Shown here piece after piece: positions 34,697-45,855 of a stretch of 64,000 nucleotides of DNA. This DNA comes from Ramlibacter ginsenosidimutans (GTDB lineage: Bacteria > Pseudomonadota > Gammaproteobacteria > Burkholderiales > Burkholderiaceae_C): NCBI RefSeq assembly GCF_042678185.1, contig NZ_JBHUDQ010000003.1. One strand, 5' to 3'. The first letter of the stretch is position 1. Every line of letters begins with the position of its first letter. The position numbers and the translations under genes are program-made. The notes under the pieces are model-generated. The model worked only from the letters and a program-made list of their open reading frames with translations. It was not told where the DNA came from and did no database searches.

Positions 34697-35614
34697 ATGC
34701 TGCACATCACCGACGCCATGATCGACGCCGTCCTCGGCCCGGCCGACGCGCAGTCCGCGCTGCTGGACGCATTGCGCAGCTTCGGCGAAGGCCGTGGCGC
34801 GATGCAGGAGCGCATTCGCACCGAGGCCGGCGGCGTGAAGATCTCCACCATGGGCGCCGTGCTCCCGGACCAGGGTTATGCCGGGGCCAAGGTGTACACG
34901 ACGATCAAGGGACAGTTCGACTTCGTGATCCAGCTGTTCTCGACGCACACCGGGCGGCCGCTCGCCTCGCTCGAGGCCAATGCAATCACGCGCCTGCGCA
35001 CGGCGGCGTGCTCAGTGATCGCGGCGCGCCACCTTGCGCGTCCGGATGTCCGCCGCCTTGCCGTGTTCGGCGCAGGCGTGCAGGGCCGCGCGCACGCGCA
35101 GCAATTCGCGCGGGCCTACCCGCTCGGCGAGATCCGGATCGTCGATCCCTTCGCAGCGCCGGACACGGCGGGCCAGCTTCAGGCGCAGTGCGGCGTGCGC
35201 GTGCGCATGACGGACGCGGCGGCCGCGGTGGACAACGCCGACATCGTGGTGACCGCGTCGCGTTCCACCACGCCGCTGTTCGACGGGGCCGCGCTCAGCG
35301 CCGGCTGCTTCGTGGCAGCGATCGGTTCCAGCCTGCCCACCACACGCGAGCTCGATGACACGGCCCTGCGACGAGCCTCCCGCATCGTGCTGGACTGGGC
35401 TCCGCAGACACTGCGCGAAGCCGGCGACCTGATGCAGGCCGCAGCCGGGTGCATCGCGCCGGAAAAGCTGGCCGACCTGGCCGAAGTCGTCTGCGGACGC
35501 AAGCCGGGCCGCCAGCATGCCGATGAGATCACGATCTACAAGGCGGTCGGCGTGGGGCTGCAGGACATCGCACTCGCGGGGCTGGCCTACGAGCGCATCG
35601 CCGCAGCGCGCTGA
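34697..35614 (+). CDS. Ornithine cyclodeaminase/mu-crystallin family protein
   Basis: The 305-residue protein has the family's substrate lid (RIRTEAGGVKISTMGAVLP, GAKVYTTIKG) and NAD-binding loop (LAVFGAGVQGRAHAQQF). Members include ornithine cyclodeaminase, alanine dehydrogenase and ketimine reductases; the generic activity is NAD(P)-linked imine or amino-acid chemistry. It starts five bases after the permease stop, so it is co-transcribed. Its presence suggests a nitrogen-containing intermediate. Confidence 0.87.
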   Translation: MLHITDAMIDAVLGPADAQSALLDALRSFGEGRGAMQERIRTEAGGVKISTMGAVLPDQGYAGAKVYTTIKGQFDFVIQLFSTHTGRPLASLEANAITRLRTAACSVIAARHLARPDVRRLAVFGAGVQGRAHAQQFARAYPLGEIRIVDPFAAPDTAGQLQAQCGVRVRMTDAAAAVDNADIVVTASRSTTPLFDGAALSAGCFVAAIGSSLPTTRELDDTALRRASRIVLDWAPQTLREAGDLMQAAAGCIAPEKLADLAEVVCGRKPGRQHADEITIYKAVGVGLQDIALAGLAYERIAAAR

Positions 35615-35658
35615 GCGCGGCCGATCGCCTCACACCCGCGGGAAATAGAATCGAACCG

Positions 35659-36312
35659 ATGGACCACCCTCCTTCCGAACGCACGCTGGGCGAAAGCCAT
35701 TCGCCGCTGACGCGGATGGTGGTGGACACCTTGCGCGACCGCATCCTGAGCGGCGCCGCGGCGGGAGGCGAGCGCCTGGTGGAAGGCCGCCTCTCCGAAG
35801 AGCTCGGCGTGTCCCGCATGCCGGTGCGTGAAGCTCTGCGCCAGCTCGCGTCCGAAGGCCTCGTCACCATCGAGCCCCGCCGCGGAGCCGCCGTCACCCA
35901 GTTCAACGAAGACCAGGTGCGCGAGCTCGTGGAGGTGCGCGCGACGCTGGAAGGCCTCAACGCCAAGCTGGCCGCCAAGCGGCACGATGCAGCGAAGATC
36001 CAGGAGCTGGAGGGCATCCTGGCGGAGGGCATGCGGCTGGCCGAAACGGCCGACTCGCTCACGCTCACGCGGCTGAACCAGCGCTTCCACGATGCCCTGG
36101 CGAACATCGCCGACAACTCCGTGCTGCGCGACATCATGCGCTCGCTGCGGGACCGCACGGCCTTGCTGTTCGCCCCGCTGAACAGCGGCCGCGGCAAGCA
36201 GAACTGGGAAGAACACGCCGCGATCCTGCGAGCCGTGATCGACGGCGACGCCGAACTGGCGGCACTGCTGGCCACGCGCCACGTGTACAGCGCGGCGAAG
36301 ATGCAGCCCTGA
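35659..36312 (+). CDS. GntR-family regulator, FCD (FadR C-terminal) type
   Basis: Residues 15-85 are a winged helix-turn-helix (GRLSEELGVSRMPVREALRQ). The all-helical FCD domain follows, with metal-site residues in LNQRFHDALANIADN, EEHAAILRAV and the final RHVYSA; Asn stands where many members have the first Asp. The 217-residue length is normal. It is last in the plus-strand operon, 44 bases after the cyclodeaminase-like gene. It probably controls the two divergent operons through the near-palindromes at 32856 and 32950. Confidence 0.9.
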   Translation: MDHPPSERTLGESHSPLTRMVVDTLRDRILSGAAAGGERLVEGRLSEELGVSRMPVREALRQLASEGLVTIEPRRGAAVTQFNEDQVRELVEVRATLEGLNAKLAAKRHDAAKIQELEGILAEGMRLAETADSLTLTRLNQRFHDALANIADNSVLRDIMRSLRDRTALLFAPLNSGRGKQNWEEHAAILRAVIDGDAELAALLATRHVYSAAKMQP

Positions 36313-36339
36313 GGGGCAACGGGGGCGCCGCCGGCGCGC

Positions 36340-36765
36340 CTATCGCTTCTGCCGGTACTTGCGCAAGGCCGCGATCTGCGCGGCCATCACGGCCAGCTCC
36401 GACTGCGCCTTGGCCAGGTCGATTTCGCTCTTCGCGTTCCGCAGCGCCTCTTCCGCCGCGAGGCGCGCCTCGTTCGCCTTCTCCTCGTCGAGGTCCTTGC
36501 CGCGGATCGCCGTGTCGGAGAGCACGGTCACCCGCTGCGGCTGCACCTCCAGGATGCCGCCCGCGATGAAGACGAATTCCTCGCTGCCGTCGGGCTTCTC
36601 GATGCGCACGGAGCCGGGCTTCACGCGCGTGATGAGCGGCGTGTGGCGAGGGAAGATGCCAAGCTCGCCGGACTCGCCGGGCAGCACGACGAAGCGCGCC
36701 TCGCCCGAGTAGATGGACTCGTGGGCACTGACCACGTCGACATGGAAGGTGGGGGCATCGGCCAT
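36340..36765 (-). CDS. atpC: Second ATP synthase epsilon subunit (atpC paralogue)
   Basis: The 141-residue product is a complete epsilon subunit: beta-sandwich domain (HVDVVSAHESIYSGEARFVV) and helical hairpin (AQSELAVMAAQIAALRKYRQ). From HVDVVSA onward it agrees with the upstream atpC at 117 of 134 positions by direct comparison, and its N-terminus differs (MADAPTF against MNTI). It lies after the atp operon's terminator, so it is probably expressed weakly or from its own signal. The start is ATG 36765. Confidence 0.92.
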   Translation of the reverse strand: MADAPTFHVDVVSAHESIYSGEARFVVLPGESGELGIFPRHTPLITRVKPGSVRIEKPDGSEEFVFIAGGILEVQPQRVTVLSDTAIRGKDLDEEKANEARLAAEEALRNAKSEIDLAKAQSELAVMAAQIAALRKYRQKR

Positions 36766-36800
36766 CCCCCGATTTAACGCGATGCCGGGCCGCGCCGCCA

Positions 36801-36833
36801 ATAAAAAAGCCCCGTGACTTGCGGCACGGGGCT
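36801..36833 (-). terminator. Intrinsic terminator of the atp operon
   Basis: On the minus strand a perfect 9-bp stem (AGCCCCGTG / CACGGGGCT, eight-base loop) is followed by TTTTTTAT. It stands between the two atpC copies. Confidence 0.9.
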
Positions 36834-36867
36834 CGAGTGCGCTGGTTTTTAGCGCGTTCTTATTCAG

Positions 36868-36907
36868 AGGGGACCGAGCACTCGCTACGCTACGTGATCC
36901 GTCCCCT
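36868..36907. repeat. REP-like hairpin downstream of atpC
   Basis: AGGGGACCGAGCA (36868-36880) pairs with TGATCCGTCCCCT (36895-36907) at 11 of 13 positions. It is closely similar to the hairpin at 39706: both follow the scheme GGGGAC-GAGCA-CGCT-CGCT-TC-GTCCC. Confidence 0.7.
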
Positions 36908-36912
36908 GGCAG

Positions 36913-37329
36913 TTATTTTCTCTGCCGGTATTTTTGCAGCGCCGCGATCTGCGCTGCCATCACGGCGAGTTCGGATTGTGCCTTGGCGATGTCGATGTCG
37001 CTCTTCGCGTTCTTCAGGGCCTCTTCGGCGGCGCGGCGGGCCTCGCCCGCCTTTTCCTCGTCCAGGTCCTTGCCGCGGATGGCGGTGTCGGACAGGACGG
37101 TGACGCGGTGTGGCTGCACTTCCAGGATGCCGCCGGCGACGAAGACGAACTCCTCGCCGCCGTCGGCCTTCTCGATGCGCACCGAGCCGGGCTTCACGCG
37201 CGTGATCAGCGGCGTGTGGCGCGGGTAGATGCCGAGTTCGCCGGCTTCCCCGGGCAGCGCGACGAAGCGCGCTTCACCCGAGAAGATGGATTCCTCGGCG
37301 GAGACTACGTCGACGTGGATGGTGTTCAT
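36913..37329 (-). CDS. atpC: ATP synthase F1 epsilon subunit (canonical operon copy)
   Basis: The 138-residue epsilon subunit lies directly after atpD, in the normal position at the operon end. It has the beta domain (PRHTPLITRVKPGSVRIEK) and a C-terminal helical hairpin that can inhibit ATP hydrolysis. The start is ATG 37329, 23 bases after the atpD stop. It is the likely main epsilon subunit of the enzyme. Confidence 0.95.
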   Translation of the reverse strand: MNTIHVDVVSAEESIFSGEARFVALPGEAGELGIYPRHTPLITRVKPGSVRIEKADGGEEFVFVAGGILEVQPHRVTVLSDTAIRGKDLDEEKAGEARRAAEEALKNAKSDIDIAKAQSELAVMAAQIAALQKYRQRK

Positions 37330-37352
37330 GGAGTTTCCGGAAAGCCGGGCGC

Positions 37353-38762
<1,410 letters not shown>

Positions 38763-38806
38763 TTCGTTGCTCTCCGTATTCACTTAAACCGTAATCGGAG
38801 CCGCCG

Positions 38807-39685
38807 TCAGACGGCGGCGGCACCCGAGACGATCTCCGAAAGTTCTTTCGTGATCGCCGCCTGGCGCGTCTTGTTGTAGACCAGCTTGAGCTCGTTGATC
38901 AGGTTGCCCGCGTTGTCGGTGGCGGCCTTCATGGCCACCATGCGCGCGGACTGCTCGGAAGCCATGTTCTCGGCGACCGCCTGGTACACGAGGGCTTCGA
39001 CGTAGCGCAGCAGCAGCTCGTCGATCACCGTCTTCGCGTCGGGCTCGTAGATGTAGTCCCAGCCGTGCTCGCCGCCGGCCGCCTTGGCGTCCGCTTCCAT
39101 CTTGGTCGCGGACAGCGGCAGCAGTTGCTCCACCACCGGCTCCTGCCGCATGGTGTTGATGAACTTCGTGTACGCGAGGTACACGGCGTTCAGCTTGCCT
39201 TCGGCGTACTGGTCCAGCAGCACCTTCACCGGGCCGATCAGGCGCTCGAGGTGCGGCGTGTCACCGAGCTGGGTGACGTGCGACACCACCTGCGCGCCGA
39301 CGCGGTTCAGGAAGCCCAGCCCCTTGTTGCCGATGGCCACGGTCTGCACCGCGTTGCCTTCGCCCTGGAGCTCGCGCAGCTTCTGCGTCACCGCGCGCAG
39401 CACGTTGGTGTTCAGGCCGCCGCACAGGCCCTTGTCGGTGGAGACCACGATGACGCCCGCAGCCTTCACGTCGTTCGTCTTCATGAACGCGTGCGTGTAC
39501 TCCGGGTTGGCCTTGCCGAGGTTGGACGCGATGTTGCGGACCTTGTCGGCGTAAGGCCGGGCCGAGCGCATGCGCTCCTGCGCCTTGCGCATCTTGGAGG
39601 CGGCGACCATCTCCATGGCCTTGGTGATCTTCTTGGTGTTCTCCACCGATTTGATCTTGCCGCGGATTTCCTTGCCTGCTGCCAT
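38807..39685 (-). CDS. atpG: ATP synthase F1 gamma subunit
   Basis: The 292-residue rotor shaft starts MAAGKEIRGKIKSVENTKKI and ends with the complementary helix (NAGNLINELKLVYNKTRQAA, then ITKELSEIVSGA). The STDKGLCGGLN segment is typical. It lies between atpA and atpD. Confidence 0.97.
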   Translation of the reverse strand: MAAGKEIRGKIKSVENTKKITKAMEMVAASKMRKAQERMRSARPYADKVRNIASNLGKANPEYTHAFMKTNDVKAAGVIVVSTDKGLCGGLNTNVLRAVTQKLRELQGEGNAVQTVAIGNKGLGFLNRVGAQVVSHVTQLGDTPHLERLIGPVKVLLDQYAEGKLNAVYLAYTKFINTMRQEPVVEQLLPLSATKMEADAKAAGGEHGWDYIYEPDAKTVIDELLLRYVEALVYQAVAENMASEQSARMVAMKAATDNAGNLINELKLVYNKTRQAAITKELSEIVSGAAAV

Positions 39686-39705
39686 GAAATGTTCCTAGTC
39701 GGTTG

Positions 39706-39741
39706 GGGACAGAGCAGCCGCTTCGCTCGCTGGTCTGTCCC
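39706..39741. repeat. REP-like hairpin in the atpA-atpG spacer
   Basis: GGGACAGAGCAGC (39706-39718) pairs with GCTGGTCTGTCCC (39729-39741) at 12 of 13 positions around a ten-base loop. It lies in the 70-bp spacer and is related in sequence to the hairpin at 36868. Confidence 0.75.
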
Positions 39742-39755
39742 GCAAAGTTATAGGC

Positions 39756-41309
<1,554 letters not shown>

Positions 41310-41342
41310 GACTCGTTCCTTGTCCTTTGATGACTCACGGCG

Positions 41343-41873
41343 TCAGGCCGTCAGCGCAACTTTCATTTGTTCCAGGCGGGCCTTCACCGAGGTGTCCAGC
41401 ACCTCGTCGCCCACCACCACGCGAATGCCGCCGATGAGGGACGGGTCTTCCTGCACCGACAGATTGAGCTTACGGCCAAACCGTTTCTCGAGTACCTGGG
41501 CCACGGCGCCCAACTGGTCGGCCGCGACCGGGAAGGCGCTGTAGACGATCGCGTCCGAAGCTCCGCTGCGCGCGTTCTTCATCTCGCGGAACTGGTGAGC
41601 GACCTCGGGCAGCGCCGCGAGGCGGCCGTTGGCGATGACCGTGCGCAGGAAGTTCTGGCCGTGCGGGGGCAGCTGCACGCGCGCGACGTCGCTGACGACG
41701 TCGAACACCTGCTGGCTGGGCACCTTGGGGTTGTCCGCGAACTGCAGCAGCTGGGCGTTGCCCGCCACGGCGGCGAGCGCGTCGAGCCACTGCGAGGTGC
41801 CGTTGAGGTCGTCGGTGGACGCCTCGAACAGCGCCTCGGCGTACGGGCGTGCAATGGTGGCGAGTTCAGCCAT
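41343..41873 (-). CDS. atpH: ATP synthase F1 delta subunit
   Basis: The 176-residue peripheral-stalk subunit begins MAELATIARPYAEALFEAST and ends DEVLDTSVKARLEQMKVALT, both family hallmarks. It links the F1 head to AtpF. Confidence 0.95.
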   Translation of the reverse strand: MAELATIARPYAEALFEASTDDLNGTSQWLDALAAVAGNAQLLQFADNPKVPSQQVFDVVSDVARVQLPPHGQNFLRTVIANGRLAALPEVAHQFREMKNARSGASDAIVYSAFPVAADQLGAVAQVLEKRFGRKLNLSVQEDPSLIGGIRVVVGDEVLDTSVKARLEQMKVALTA

Positions 41874-41887
41874 GGCCTGGTGTCCCT

Positions 41888-42358
41888 TTACAGCTCGGTC
41901 GCGAGACGCTGGAGCAGGTCGGCGTGCACGGAGGGATTGACCTCCTTGCGCAGGATCTGTTCGGCGCCCTTGACGGCCAGCGCGGCCACCTGCTCGCGCA
42001 GGGCTTCACGGGCCTTCACCGTCTGCTGCTCGGCCTCGGCACGGGCGGCGGCGATGATCTTGTTGGCTTCTTCCGTGGCGCGGCCCTTGGCTTCTTCCAC
42101 GATGGCCTGGGCGCGGCGCTCGGCGTCGGCCAGCAGGCCCGCGGTTTCGGTGCGCGTCTTGGCCAGTTCCTGCTCCACCTTCCGGTCGGCGGCCTGCAGC
42201 TCGGCTTTCGCCTTGTCGGCGGCGGCCAGGCCTTCGGCGATGCGACGGGCGCGCTCGTCGAGCGCCGTCGCGATCGGCGGCCACACGAACTTCATCGTGA
42301 ACCCGACCAGGATCAGGAAGACGATGATCTGAATGATGAGGGTACCGGTGATGCTCAC
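41888..42358 (-). CDS. atpF: ATP synthase Fo b subunit
   Basis: The 156-residue stator subunit has one N-terminal membrane helix (SITGTLIIQIIVFLILVGF) and a long charged coiled coil rich in Ala, Glu, Lys and Arg. The start is GTG at 42358 with AAGGA upstream; longer frames into atpE and atpB are shadows. Confidence 0.95.
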   Translation of the reverse strand: MSITGTLIIQIIVFLILVGFTMKFVWPPIATALDERARRIAEGLAAADKAKAELQAADRKVEQELAKTRTETAGLLADAERRAQAIVEEAKGRATEEANKIIAAARAEAEQQTVKAREALREQVAALAVKGAEQILRKEVNPSVHADLLQRLATEL

Positions 42359-42423
42359 TTTTTCATCCTTGCTCCCGCGCTGCGGTGGACGTGCGGGAAG
42401 GGTTGGACCAAAGGATGGATCGC

Positions 42424-42681
42424 TTACTTGGCGAGCTGGCCCAGGAACGGGTTGGCGGTGGCGAACCACAGCGCGATACCCGTGCCGATGATGAACGCGG
42501 CGTCGATCAGGCCGGCCAGCAGGAACATCTTGGTCTGCAGCTCGTTCATCAGCTCGGGCTGGCGGGCGGCGGATTCGAGGTACTTGCTGCCCATGACGCC
42601 GATGCCGATGCAGGCGCCGATGGCGCCCAGGCCGATGATCAGGCCGGCGGCGAGCGCGACGAAGCTGATGACTTGTTCCAT
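42424..42681 (-). CDS. atpE: ATP synthase Fo c subunit
   Basis: The 85-residue hairpin proteolipid carries the ion-binding carboxylate D60 (LAGLIDAAFIIG) and the first-helix glycine motif (GLGAIGACIGIGVMG). The residues are those of proton-type rings; I see no sodium-site pattern. Confidence 0.96.
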   Translation of the reverse strand: MEQVISFVALAAGLIIGLGAIGACIGIGVMGSKYLESAARQPELMNELQTKMFLLAGLIDAAFIIGTGIALWFATANPFLGQLAK

Positions 42682-42756
42682 TGTTTCTACTCCTAAGGAC
42701 TTTTGGTTGACGAGAAAAGAAAAGGGAAGGACTGCGACTGCTCTGGACCGGCGCGC

Positions 42757-43647
42757 TCAGTGCGCGTCGTGTGCTTGACCCACATACACGAGCGCCAGCA
42801 TCATGAACACGAACGCCTGCAGCGTGATGATCAGGATGTGGAAGATCGCCCAGGCGGTGCCCGCGATGATGTGGCCGATGGCCAGGGCGATGCCCGTGCC
42901 GGTCAGCGAGAACGCGCCGCCCATGAGGGCGATCAGCAGGAAGATCAGTTCGCCGGCGTACATGTTGCCGAACAACCGCATGCCGTGCGACACCGTCTTG
43001 GCGATGAACTCGATGATCTGCATCGCCAGGTTCAGCACGCCCATGATCACTGCGAGGATCGGGTTCTTGCTGGTGCCGAAGGGCGCGGTCACGAGCTCGT
43101 GCGCCCAGCCGCCGGGGCCCTTGACCTTGACGTTGTAGAACAGGCAGACCAGCAGCACGCCGATCGACAGGCCCATGGTCATGGAGAGGTCGGCCGTCGG
43201 CACGACGCGCATGTAGGCGTGCTCGGGCTCGTGGCCGGCGGCGCCGTAGATGTGTTGCCACACCCAGGGCAGCAGGTCCACCGGCAGCAGGTCCATCGCG
43301 TTCATCATGAAGATCCAGACGAACACCACCAGCGCGAGCGGGGCGACGAACTTGCGGCTGGTCGCGTTGTGCACGATGCCCTTCGCCTGGGCGTCGACCA
43401 TCTCGACCAGGATCTCGACCGCGGCCTGGAAACGGCCGGGCACGCCCGAGGTCGCCTTGCGTGCCGCCTTCCACATGAAGAAGCAGCTCACGGCCCCCAG
43501 CAGCGCACCCCAAAACAGGGAGTCGAAGTTGAAGACCGAGAAATCGACGACGTTCTTCGGATGCTGGTTCTGGAAGAACGTCAGGTGGTGCAGGATGTAT
43601 TCACCCGCGGTCGGACCTTGCCCCGCGGCAGCGTTTTCAGCAGCCAT
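42757..43647 (-). CDS. atpB: ATP synthase Fo a subunit
   Basis: The 296-residue channel subunit has the essential arginine in GMRLFGNMYAGELIFLL. It has about six membrane helices and the N-terminal EYILHHLTFFQN motif common in betaproteobacteria. Confidence 0.96.
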   Translation of the reverse strand: MAAENAAAGQGPTAGEYILHHLTFFQNQHPKNVVDFSVFNFDSLFWGALLGAVSCFFMWKAARKATSGVPGRFQAAVEILVEMVDAQAKGIVHNATSRKFVAPLALVVFVWIFMMNAMDLLPVDLLPWVWQHIYGAAGHEPEHAYMRVVPTADLSMTMGLSIGVLLVCLFYNVKVKGPGGWAHELVTAPFGTSKNPILAVIMGVLNLAMQIIEFIAKTVSHGMRLFGNMYAGELIFLLIALMGGAFSLTGTGIALAIGHIIAGTAWAIFHILIITLQAFVFMMLALVYVGQAHDAH

Positions 43648-43654
43648 GTTTCTT

Positions 43655-44137
43655 TCAGCTCGATTTCGTCTTGGGCCGTGGCGCGAACGCCAGTGCCACC
43701 CAGTAAACCTTCATCGCGAGCACCAGGCCCACCAGCAATGCCGGCCAGCTCAGTCCCGCCACCAACCTCGGCGCCACCAGCAGCATGGCCAGCGTCAAGG
43801 CAACCTTCACCATCTCCCACACCAGGAACCCGGCCGCGGCCGTCCCTGCGTTCACGGAGGAAAACCTCCCGGTCAACCCCCGCGCGAACACGGCCGCCGG
43901 CAGCAGAACTGCCAGCGCCCCATATCCGACGGACCAACCTACGTTTTGCTTTCCCGTGAAGACCCAGGCCAGCAGCGCGGCCACAAGCCCGACACCAGCC
44001 TGCCCCGCCACCACCCGCCACGGCGAAAGCGGCGGATTCCGTTCGCGCACGCGGCGCACCTCTTCGGCGCTCAGCGGCTGGACGGGGGAGGCCTCCTCCG
44101 GCTCTTCAGGCAGCGGGGCTATTCTTCTTGTTGGCAT
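43655..44137 (-). CDS. atpI: ATP synthase assembly protein AtpI
   Basis: The 160-residue protein has a charged N-terminus (residues 1-40) and four hydrophobic segments, with KQNVGWSVGYGALAVLLPAA typical of AtpI. AtpI helps assemble the c-ring. It is the first gene of the operon and starts at 44137. Confidence 0.88.
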   Translation of the reverse strand: MPTRRIAPLPEEPEEASPVQPLSAEEVRRVRERNPPLSPWRVVAGQAGVGLVAALLAWVFTGKQNVGWSVGYGALAVLLPAAVFARGLTGRFSSVNAGTAAAGFLVWEMVKVALTLAMLLVAPRLVAGLSWPALLVGLVLAMKVYWVALAFAPRPKTKSS

Positions 44138-44175
44138 GCCGCCGCTGCAGGTCTGAAAATTGAGGAAAGCCTCCC

Positions 44176-44181
44176 ATTATA
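44176..44181 (-). promoter_or_regulatory. -10 box of the atp operon promoter
   Basis: A perfect TATAAT lies on the minus strand 38 bases upstream of the atpI start, in a short AT-rich stretch. The region 16-18 bases upstream is GC-rich and shows no good -35 box. Confidence 0.5.
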
Positions 44182-44286
44182 AGTAGGAACCCGGGCGGAT
44201 CCGCCACCCCCGGTTCATGAGCAGGCACGAAAGCGACACGGGCACCGCCGCGCACGCACAATCCGCGGCAGCCGCCAAGGAAATCC

Positions 44287-44733
44287 ATGCACAGCCTGCT
44301 CGTGTTCCTGCATCTCGCCGCCGCCATCTTCTGGATGGGAGGCATGGCCTTCGTGCTGCTCGCCTTGCGGCCTGCCGTCGCGGCGCAGCTCCCGCCGCCG
44401 CAGCGCCTGCCGCTGATGATCGCGGTGCTGACGCGCTTCTTTGCGGTGGTGGTCGCGAGCATCGTGGTGCTGCTGGCCACGGGCGTGCCGCTGTTGCTGC
44501 AGGCGCCCGCCGGCGAGGCGCCGCGCGGCTGGCACGTCATGGCCGGCGTCGGCGTGCTCATGATGCTGCTGTTCGGGCACATCTGGTTCGCTCCCTGGCG
44601 GCGAGCGCAGCGCGCCGTTGCAGCGCAGGACTGGCCGGAGGGTGGCAGGCGCCTGAACCAGATCGCGCTGCTCGTAAAGATCAACTTCGCACTCGGATGG
44701 CTCGCGATCGCGGCGGTCGTCTTGTGGCACTGA
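44287..44733 (+). CDS. CopD-like four-helix membrane protein
   Basis: The 148-residue protein has four hydrophobic helices. The first contains the conserved histidine and tryptophan (LHLAAAIFWMGGMAFVLL), and the third reads MAGVGVLMMLLFGHIWF. This matches the CopD/DUF2269-like family of small membrane proteins, some of which bind heme or copper. It overlaps the next gene by ten bases. Confidence 0.72.
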   Translation: MHSLLVFLHLAAAIFWMGGMAFVLLALRPAVAAQLPPPQRLPLMIAVLTRFFAVVVASIVVLLATGVPLLLQAPAGEAPRGWHVMAGVGVLMMLLFGHIWFAPWRRAQRAVAAQDWPEGGRRLNQIALLVKINFALGWLAIAAVVLWH

Positions 44734-45845
44734 GGCGCGCGCTCGCCACCTGCGCATTGCTCGCCGGCGCGTGGGCGGCGCACGCGCAGGACGCGGCCCC
44801 GCCGCACCACGACGCCCACGGGTTCTTCAATCCGACCGGGGCCGCCGCGGCCAGGCCCTTGAGCGACATCGTGCGCTGGAAACTCGACGCCTGGCGCGAC
44901 GGCCTGCCACCGCCGCCGCAAGCGCCCACGCCTGTGGTCGAACCCGCGCTGGCGCTGCTGCGCGCGAACACGGCGCCTATCCGCACCGTGGGCGCCCAGG
45001 CGGCGCACGTGGCCGTGCCCTCGGCAACATGGATCGGCCACGCGACCGTGCTCGTGCAGTGCGGCGGGCTGAACGTGCTGACTGACCCGGTGTTCAGCGA
45101 ACGGGCTTCGCCCGTTCCGTTCGCCGGGCCCGTCCGAGCGCAGCCGCCCGGCATTTCGATGGCGGACCTGCCGGCGATCGACGTGGTGGTGATCTCGCAC
45201 AACCACTACGACCACCTGGACCTCAATAGCGTGCGGGAGCTCAATGCGCGCTCGCACGGCCACACACTCTTCCTGGTGCCGCTCGGACTGAAGGCCTGGT
45301 TCGCCCGGCAGGGCATCACGAACGTGATCGAGCTCGATTGGTGGGACCGGCATCGGGTGGCCGGCGTGGAGTTCGAGCTGGTGCCGGTGCAGCACTGGTC
45401 CGCGCGCGGGCTCGACGATCGCAACCAGACCCTCTGGGGCGGCTGGGCCGTGTTCGCGCCGGACCTGCGCTGGTACTTCTCGGGCGACACCGGCTACAGC
45501 AGGCTGTTCACGCAGACGCGCGAGCGGCTCGCATCGCACCTGCGCGACGGCTACCTGTTCGATGTCGCCCTGCTCGCCATCGGCGCGTACGAGCCGCGCT
45601 GGTTCATGTCCGCGCAGCACATGAACCCGGCGGAAGCGGTGCAGGCGCACAAGGACCTGGCCGCCCGCCGCAGCATCGGCATCCACTGGGGCACCTTCGC
45701 CCTGACCGACGAGGCGCTCGACCAGCCGCCACGCGACCTGGCCGCCGCCCGCGCGCAGCAGGGCGTGCCGGAACAGGATTTCTTCGTGCTGCCGATCGGC
45801 GGGACGTGGTGGCCGGCCGGGCCGCCCGCCGCGGCGAAGCAGTGA
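44724..45845 (+). CDS. NAPE-PLD-like metallo-beta-lactamase-fold hydrolase
   Basis: The 373-residue protein starts at GTG 44724 with a likely signal peptide (RRALATCALLAGAWAAHAQ). The metal site is H159-N-H161-Y-D163-H164 (SHNHYDHLD). WIGHATVLVQCGGLNVLTDP and the late IGIHWGTFALTDE match the N-acylphosphatidylethanolamine phospholipase D/UlaG-like group. Bacterial members act on phospholipids or phosphodiesters; the substrate is not known. Confidence 0.87.
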   Translation: MALRRALATCALLAGAWAAHAQDAAPPHHDAHGFFNPTGAAAARPLSDIVRWKLDAWRDGLPPPPQAPTPVVEPALALLRANTAPIRTVGAQAAHVAVPSATWIGHATVLVQCGGLNVLTDPVFSERASPVPFAGPVRAQPPGISMADLPAIDVVVISHNHYDHLDLNSVRELNARSHGHTLFLVPLGLKAWFARQGITNVIELDWWDRHRVAGVEFELVPVQHWSARGLDDRNQTLWGGWAVFAPDLRWYFSGDTGYSRLFTQTRERLASHLRDGYLFDVALLAIGAYEPRWFMSAQHMNPAEAVQAHKDLAARRSIGIHWGTFALTDEALDQPPRDLAAARAQQGVPEQDFFVLPIGGTWWPAGPPAAAKQ

Positions 45846-45855
45846 CAATGCACCC

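Noticed and set aside
36340..37329. Duplicate atpC as an assembly artefact
   Set aside because: The copies differ at 17 of 134 residues, have different N-termini and different flanking DNA.
44217..44723. Upstream extension of the metallo-hydrolase frame through the CopD-like gene
   Set aside because: The extension is an Arg/Ala-rich shadow; GTG 44724 gives a proper signal peptide.
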